DNA of 64,000 bases, taken from assembly GCA_016584305.1 (NCBI GenBank), contig JACEEZ010001126.1:219390-283389 (forward strand), in the 5' to 3' direction. The notes beneath the pieces were generated by a model. The model searched no databases and had not been told where the DNA came from. It saw only the letters and a list, made by a program, of their open reading frames with translations. Each line of letters starts with the position of its first letter. Positions within the stretch are counted from its first letter, which is position 1. The translations under genes were made by a program, and so were the position numbers. Positions 57,001 through 64,000 of this stretch are shown one piece after another. This stretch comes from Chionoecetes opilio. Lineage: Eukaryota; Arthropoda; Malacostraca; Decapoda; Majidae.

Positions 57001-60000
57001 AAAAGCAAACTACAGAAACATTCTGATGTACATGGACAGGGTGATACTTTTTTGTGTAGGTATAGTTTGACATTGTAATTTAATACCAATTTGAGATCTT
57101 TATGTTCTTCTGAAGAAAGTCAGATTGACTTTCTTTGAACTAGCCATCTTTCTTCAAAATAAATCTCGAAATTGGTTCCAAAATACAATATATATATAAT
57201 ATATTTCAGTATATATAAAGTCAAAATTTCTGTGATTTTGGGAATTTTTGGATATTTCCCAAGATGGGCCCTTTTCGGATATATTTGGAACAAAAATTTA
57301 AGATATTTTTTGCCAGATATGTACATTAGGTCCAAATAAAGCCGCAGGCACCCCAGAATTTAATTACGAGAATATATTTTAACGTAGGGGGATTTTTTCG
57401 ATTAATTAATAATTCCGTTTTTCCCGGCGCATAAGATGCTTTTTTTCCTTAAAAAGGAATGCAAAGTTCCCCCTGCGTCTAAGGGCCATATTAGCGCATG
57501 AGAGGCGGGCAGAGAAGAGAACAGCCGGGGGTGTATTACTAAAGGGGTCTGGAGGATCTATTTTGAGCGTAGTTCACTGAGCACAAATTGTACGTGTTAT
57601 CAACAGAAATTTAATAATACTAAAAAAAAGGTTTGGAGTTTAAGAGAAAATAAGAGGGGGCAACAAGATAGCGATTTTTGGGCCCCCAAGATGGCCGTGC
57701 AGATGTAAACATCAACACCTCCGCTGCTGCTCTCCATTGTAAAACGTCAACTCAGGTCTGCCGCTTCCCCCTGGGATACTTCACTGGCGACCCCCTCCCC
57801 CCCCACCCATGGGTCTTTTACCGCTAGACTCCCTGCCCCAATGGAAAAGACAAACATCCCGCATAGGGTTGGCCCCTTTAAATTTAAAACCCGCATTCGA
57901 CTCGGGCCACACAAGTTACACAACAGTTGGAAGGAGAAAATAGAAGGGGGGAAAAAAAATGGTGAGTTATTTTCAGGGAAAGAGTATTTTTGATAAAGGA
58001 ATAGTGAAACAAAGAGGCGTTAAATTTTTATATGAAGGAGTGTGAGGGGTGGAGGGGGGTAGTATTTTTGGGAGTTGTCTATACACACAAGGAGGGAGGA
58101 AAGGGGGTCGTGGCTTTTGTTTTTTTGAAGGAGTCATGTATAAAGGGGGGACAAGAGGTGCGCGCCGTGGGCCTGTGTGTCCGGGCTGATGATTCCCTGG
58201 CTGATGTTGCAGTGTGTCGGCGGAGGAAAGGGGGTCAGCGCAGGTCCCCCCTGGGCCTCTAATCCTGGCCCCCCAGAAGGGGGTGGTTTAAGCGAGAGGG
58301 TGTAGTGGGGGGTTTTCGCCGCTACAGTGAAGCAAGGTGGAAGGAGAATCATAGCCTTTTGAACCCCCTTTGGGACCCTCAATACCCCCCCCTTTCCCTC
58401 TCGGCAAAGGAAACTGTATGAAAGAGTGCTGAAAAAAGGGCTGAACTGTACCGTGGGACAAGTCTTCCAACGGACCCCAAGAACAAACCACATGCACCAC
58501 CCCGTCCCCCTAAAGGGCCGAATCACACCAAAAAAATTGGTGACACGGCCCCCCGTCTCACACATCCGTTAGAATTTTTTTACATTCAAACAAATAGACG
58601 TGTTACACAAAACGGTGCGCCGCCGTCACGGCTCCAATAATCACCGTCCTGCAGTAACGGTTCTGGGGAAAGAATTTTTTAACGTAAGAGACTGTGCTGG
58701 ATTTTGTAGTTTTTCAAGATTTATGTCCCAAAACAGTGTTTTTTTAGAGTTCAACCCCTCTTCTTCACCAAAGAAGTGCTTAATGCAAATTTCTTCAACC
58801 ATAGCCTCTGAGGCACCATGTCTTTTTGGGGGGTGAGCAAAACTGCCAAAATGGGAACCGGCGAATGTGTAAAAAAAGGCACGGCGACGGAACGCTCCCG
58901 TGATTTAGAGGGAAACCCCACCCTTCACCTGTACATTCCGAAGAAGACTAATCAACCTCGCGATAATAGATTCAAGGTGTAAACCAGGGAAATTTGCGAT
59001 CCCGAAAACGGTGCCCTTAAAACAATTACAACAAAACAAGGTAGAGATGGTTACCTTACAGGTTACCAAAATATCTTCGTGAATTTTTGTTTTTGGAAAC
59101 CCCCGTTTTCGAGGCCGAAAATTAGTCCCCTGAATGTTTGATGGTTTTGAATTAATCTGGCCTCTTTTTTTGTTGGAAACAATTTTTTTTACATGTGGGG
59201 GGGGGGGGGGGGGGGCAACCTGCCCCCCAGGTCCGCCCCGCAAAATTCTAGCATTGTAGCCATTTATGGGAAATTTTTCGTTTTTTCCATATATCTGTTA
59301 CTAAACCAAACCCCCCCCTTAACCTAACCTAATTTGGATTTAACAATTTAACTTTCGGCGAAATAACGGTAGATTTTCGGTACTATGTGTAATGCCTTTA
59401 TATTAAAAATTGCGTCATGTAAAAGGGGCTCAAAATACTCAGAAAAAGAAAGCTACACATGATTAGGTAAGAGTTCTAGGACTTTTGAAAGCCACTACCA
59501 AAATAATCCCAAATATCTATATGAAAATTTTCCACAAAAGTCAAAACACAGCAGAAAAGCAAAAAAAGGGCATCCCTTACAAATTAAAAATCTAAGCTAT
59601 ATTCATGGGTACCCAAAAAATATTAAAATATAAATTCGTGGGGGGGATCGCAAATATTATGATTTTTGACCCATTTTTGGGTTTCCCCGTCTTCCCCTTT
59701 TCATTTTGACTAGTTTATTTTCTCACATTCAGCACTGGAATATTTTATTTGGGACTGCTCCAAATATTTGCTTTCCCTACAAATCCTTTTTTTTTTTTAA
59801 CATTTGCTAAATTTACACAAAAAAAAAAACCTTCAAAACCCAATATTTCTTTCTTCAAAACCTCCCTTTTAAAAAAGGGGTGCATTTTTTTCGGGGTGGT
59901 CTTTTGCGCCGGGAAAAACGGTAAATATAGTATATTATATAATAGATTAAAAATTTTAAAAGCCCATATTTTAAAAATATGGCAGAGAAAAAGCAAGCCA

Positions 60001-60118
60001 TTTTTTAAAACGCAGCGAAAAAAGCTTCCAACCCACACACAAGAATCAGAACCATTTTGGGGTCGACCAGTGTAATTTGTCCGCCCCGCCCTGGGCGGAT
60101 AATTTAAAGTTGGGCACT
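54038..60118. mobile_element. stacked Tc1-type / CACTGG / TIR elements, mirror copy
   Basis: Error-laden reverse complement of 21861-28229. Recognisable points: CAGTGCCCGACTTTAAATTA at the left, the HTH arms near 54300-54720, the CACTGG end near 55000 as an ACGGGCGACA corruption, the 2.6 kb TIR element at about 57413-59928 and TTAAAGTTGGGCACT at the right. Confidence 0.7.
55484..57020 (+). pseudogene. orphan transposon protein, mirror copy
   Basis: Reverse complement of 25118-26700. Short in-frame pieces survive, such as MSLKKPLTKNVK near the start and NEKANYRKNI-like text near 57000. Frame damage is far greater than in arm 1. Confidence 0.55.
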
Positions 60119-60235
60119 TAGATAGGTCGGCGGCAGTAAAACAAAGCCCCAGCGGGGGTGCGCCGATTTGTTAGCTTTGTCCGACTGATTGTAAAAAAAC
60201 CCCCTACATTCTCCTGTGCCTCACCAAAATAAGTA

Positions 60236-60983
60236 CAGGGAGGCCCGAAAATACGGAGTTAGGTTCCACCCGGCATACTCGTAAAACAAATCCGTATAAC
60301 GAAACAAAAACAATGGTAAAAAAAGGTTTGGTTCCAGGACCCTCAATTATAAAAAAAAAAAAAAAAAAAAAAGAAAATGTTTTTCAAGCTAAAAAAAAAC
60401 TATAGCAACACAAAAAAACACACGCGTCTATTTACCCAATGACTACCCATTCGTAGAAAAAACTTTGAAAAGGGGAAAAAAAGCACACAAAAAAAAATAA
60501 CTGCAATTAATTAAACAAAACATGCATAACAAGCAAAAAAACGTTTTTAATTTGGGGGCCCGCGTGGGGAAAAGAGAAGGTAGTGTAGGGGGCCCCAAAG
60601 GGTTGGGGGGGCAACCTGCTAATTTCCCCCAAAGGTCAGGCCGCGCCATATGCTTAAACCCTTCAGGTCAGCCTTGCTAGGGTGACCTGACTGCGGTCCC
60701 AAAGGTGGGGGGCCCCACACCTGCTAATTACCCCTAAATGTCAGGCGCGCCATATGCTTAATTACCCTTCAGGCACGCTTGTAGGTGTGACCTCAGGGGG
60801 GAACCAAATCCCCCCCTTTTTCCAGCCTGGGGTGGAGGGGGTGCATTTTTTAACTTGTAATTTTTTACCCCGTTTTAATGTCGATCATTTGGGTTTTTTT
60901 TATCCCTATATGAAAATAGACCTAATTTACGCATCTCGTACATTGGATTCTCGTATACCGAATGTGATAACGGGACCTCCCTG
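60236..60983. mobile_element. MITE, CAGGGAGGTCCCG family, mirror of copy 2
   Basis: CAGGGAGGCCCGAAAATACG at the left and CGGGACCTCCCTG at the right; TA flanks preserved despite many internal errors. Confidence 0.75.
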
Positions 60984-60985
60984 TA

Positions 60986-62086
60986 CATTCTACCCCGATT
61001 TAACGGACTAAAAGGGGGGGAAGTGGTCCGTTAAAGCCCCATTGTCGTTAGTGCAGGGTATTTTCCAAAGGGGGTGAAAAATAGGAAAAAAACACATGAA
61101 AAAATTTTGAAATAAAAGAGAAACAATCACAAACACAACCAGACCCTTAGCTATGGGGAGGTAAACAGTGACTGGCCTACATGGGATTTGGTCCCCTCCC
61201 ACACGCTGTGAAAAAAGAAAAAAACCCCACACAAAAGACCGGTAGCTTGTTTGGGGGTAAACAGTGATGGCGCTACACAGGGATTGGCACATCGCCCCCG
61301 ACTGTTGGGGTGTATTAGGAGAGGTAGTAAGTATCCAGGCTCGTCATACTGCTTTGGGATGCTATGAAATATCTTTTTCGGTGAATGTAGAATATAAGCA
61401 TTTTAATTTCTATTATTTATACATATGAGTAAAGAAAAGAAAATATTTTAAGGCGCTCATCCAGCCCGGCAGCGTGGCCCCAGCTGAGCAGCAGCATAGA
61501 GAATTATAATCACCCCAAAAAGAGATAAAAAGGAAGAAAAAGTCTCCCGTAAATGAGGGGTTTAAATATTGACGTTTTTTTCACCCTTGGCTAGGAAAGG
61601 TAAAAAATGATTACAAGCCAGACCAGGGTTTCCCGTCAAAGGATTGCTTATTATCAGATATTGCTCATTATTATATATATTTTTGGGTTTTGGGTGAGCG
61701 TTCTAACTCGTTTTTCACTATCTAGGTGTGTTTGCATTTCGTGTACCTTAAATAAGGGTGATTTAAGGGTTGAGGTGGGAGGGAGACAGCTTGCAGCGGC
61801 TACGCCATAACACAATAGAAACTTTTTTTAAACATACACACCTTCTCCCCACTAAATCACTAGAAAACCACAGGCCCCCTTCCTTTTACATATTTTAATT
61901 TTTGATAGTCAAAACTAATTAAAACCCCAAGTTTCCAAGATAAAATGAGAAAATAAAAAATTAGTAGGTTGAAAAATCAAAGGGGCGAAAAGCGGTTGGA
62001 GCTTTTCTGGCCGCAAATTTGTCACACAAATGGGAGCCGTTTAAATCCGAATCCTTAAAACGGGGTCGTTAAACGGGGGTCGACTG
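60986..62086. mobile_element. TA-type CAGTCGACCC element, mirror copy
   Basis: Reverse complement of 19814-20960; right end GGGGGTCGACTG is recognisable. Internal ~100-bp duplication is also present (about 61130-61290). Confidence 0.65.
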
Positions 62087-62668
62087 TTTTTGCAAATTTC
62101 CCCAGGGTATGCGTGTAATATTTGTGAGGGCGCATGTTGGTAAATTTGCCGAAATTCCCTAGCCCCCGCCAAGGGATTTCTTTGGTCCATTCCGTCCACT
62201 GCGGGTTTTCGTTGGGGGCGAAGTTTTTATGTGTGGGTTCTTTCCTTTTCCAAGATAAATTTTTATAAAAAAGGGGATTTTTTCCCCTGAATTGTGTTTG
62301 TTACCCTGTCAGTGCGTCAGTGAAAGGATTTTCTGAGGGTTTCAAAAGGGAAAAAAGTGGGCCCAGGGCAGTGTTGTGCTCTTCGGTCCTAGGTATGCCC
62401 AGGAAAATTTACTTAGTTCCCTGCCCACCCTCCATGAACAGTCAGCCCCCATTCTAGCCTGAGGGCTGCAGCTCCCCCTTGGGGCATCCCTCAGAAAAAT
62501 CACAAGACGAAGAGAGAAGAGTAGCAGAGGGGAAAGTAAAAGTGGTAAAGTGGCCACTTAGCCGAAACAATGGGAATTAAGGGAAAAATTCTAAATTGGT
62601 CCAGGATCCCCGGGCTGCCCCACATATTTTACACTTTTTTCATGTTTTTACCCGTTTTTCAACAAAAT

Positions 62669-63254
62669 GGTCCTTGACTTACGATTTTAATTTTCATTCA
62701 CTGACGAGCCGAAACTCAATTTGCCGTATATCAAAAAATTTTCCCCTATTGAAATTAATTGAAATACCATTTATCATTCCAGCTCCCAAAAAACCCCCCA
62801 ATTTTTTACGTACCATAAGACGGGATGCACCAAACCCCCCCATTTTCATTTGCCAGTGTTTTTTTGTGATCGCTCTGTGGGGGGAACTGGTAAACGTTAA
62901 ATGCCCCTCACCCTCCGCCATTTGCATTCGCGTGGTTTATACCTGTGTATAGCTTTGGAAACACTGTGGGGGAACTGCCGTAAACATATGCATCACCCTC
63001 CGCCCCAATTGCATTCGCCAGGTTTTAACTCGTGTATCAGCTGTTGGAAACAGCTGTGGGGAGAACTGCCGCTAAACGTATGCATCACCTATGCCATTGC
63101 ATATGCCCGTGTGGCACAACACAACAGAGATGCTTCCCCGGGAGGTAACCTGTGAAGGAACGAGTGAGACCACGGAAAAAACGCCCCCCGAGCGACGCTG
63201 TAACTCGGAAAACTAAAAAGTTGGGGGCACTCGTAAATCAAGGTACCACTCACT
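62669..63254. mobile_element. MITE, GGTACCTTGACTTACGAG family, mirror copy
   Basis: Reverse complement of 18580-19200 with its tandem units still visible (GCATTCGC...TCAGCTGTTGGAAACAGCTG), but with corrupted ends. Confidence 0.65.
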
Positions 63255-64000
63255 GATTGTTTCGTTCGTGAAAGAAAGTGACATTCTCCCGGGGGGGAAA
63301 ACAAAAAAAGGGCAGGTGGGCCGTCCTTGCTGGAGGGGAAGTGCGAGTCTGGGGAAAAATCCCTAGGGGTACGTCCCCTTTTCCAGCCCCTCATGGTAAC
63401 CGGAGTTTTAAAAAACCCCGGAAACAGGGTTAGGGGGGCGACATGCGTGGGGAAATGACCCGCGGGTATGCACCCCACTACTGCACTTCGGCCTGCACCT
63501 GGGAGAGAGCTGGGAGAGGATAACCCCCAAGCCCCCCAGTTCCCGGGGCCCTCAGGCGCATATAAAGGGAAAACAACGACGAGATTGGAGGCAGTCCTGA
63601 CCAAGTTTTTTCAACATATGAAAATTTTACATCATATCAGGAATCATAAAAGCAACATACATTTTTACAGATTTATTTCCTTTTTGGGGGAGATGAGGGC
63701 TTTAATAGATGGGAAATTTGAGGGTTTTTTTTGAGGGTTTTCATTTTATGACCCCCACGACGGGGGAACTTGCTAGGATTTTCTTTTAATTGTTGCACTA
63801 CCTCCCAAACCTACCATCCCAGCCCCCGAGGGCACTGACTATTGGCCGAAAGTTAAAAAAAATATATATACAGCGACCCTCATTAACGGATTCGGATTTA
63901 AAAACTTATTTGCGTGACAAATTTGCGGGCAAAAATGGCATCCAGACCGCAATTCGCCGCTCGAATTGGGCAAAACAAAAAAAAAATTATTTTTTTTTCT

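Larger units (their letters stand above)
41073..64000 (-). repeat. arm 2 of the ~46 kb inverted duplication
   Basis: Reverse complement of arm 1 in order, including exons 8, 7 and 6, the SINE, MITEs, both LINEs and the stacked 21.9-28.2 kb transposons. Accuracy is comparable to arm 1 up to about 53.5 kb, then falls sharply. Confidence 0.95.
53500..64000. other. low-accuracy zone of arm 2
   Basis: Compared with the mirror in arm 1, this zone shows frequent single-base losses and conversion of mixed triplets into homopolymers (for example GCCGCCT to CCCCC, GCATT to GCTTT), with many G, C and A runs of 4 to 8. Open frames here should not be interpreted. Confidence 0.85.

Noticed and set aside
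54000..64000. Many open frames in the last 10 kb as novel genes
   Set aside because: They are frame-shifted, error-rich mirrors of transposons seen cleanly at 18-28 kb.
17830..64000. Two diverged functional paralogues of the docking gene
   Set aside because: Arm 2 lacks exons 1-5, damage alternates between arms and the introns are colinear to the hinge. This fits one locus read twice better than gene duplication.

Overview
The window is eukaryotic, repeat-dense, intron-rich DNA from an arthropod, most likely a decapod crustacean. The evidence is GT-AG spliced exons separated by multi-kilobase introns, long CT and GTA microsatellites, many TA-flanked and TTAA-flanked MITEs, two non-LTR retrotransposon lineages, and interspersed repeats that I recall as common in decapod genomes. 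The species assignment is recollection, not a search result.

The only host gene I can support is a ciliary coiled-coil gene on the + strand that best matches ODAD3/CCDC151, an outer dynein arm docking complex subunit. Eight exons join in phase: 96-383, 2667-2762, 6330-6515, 9725-9840, 10903-11083, 29371-29558, 34900-35044 and 39046-39187. Start and stop codons are not in the window. Almost everything else is intron filled by transposons. Positions 1-17.8 kb hold exons 1-5 of this set, a fold-back element whose ORF start lies in both inverted repeats (3971-6245), several MITEs and a 3.8 kb LINE on the minus strand (about 12960-16800).

From about 17.83 kb to the end, the window is one huge inverted duplication. 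Positions 17830-41072 (arm 1) are repeated in reverse complement at 41073-64000 (arm 2), with a hinge of only a dozen or so bases at about 41072. Exons 6-8 and every transposon in arm 1 recur in mirror order in arm 2. The arms disagree by scattered indels: exon 8 is broken in arm 1 but intact in arm 2, and exon 6 is intact in arm 1 but has a 1-base loss in arm 2. From about 53.5 kb arm 2 decays into dense homopolymer-like errors, and a single N at 51240 sits inside a local duplication. I read the palindrome as most likely a fold-back read or assembly artefact, though a real palindrome cannot be excluded from sequence alone.

Inside arm 1, transposons are stacked deeply. A 1.0 kb Tc1/mariner-type fold-back element (ends at 21861 and 28229) was split by a 5.3 kb element with CACTGG ends and a TTA target duplication (21909-27250). 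That element carries the wreck of a large orphan transposon protein and in turn contains a further 2.6 kb TIR element with a Harbinger-like piece. A 5'-truncated LINE starting just after exon 6 was itself split by a TA-flanked MITE and by a 961-bp putative solo LTR. No prokaryotic features, CRISPR arrays or rRNA genes were seen.
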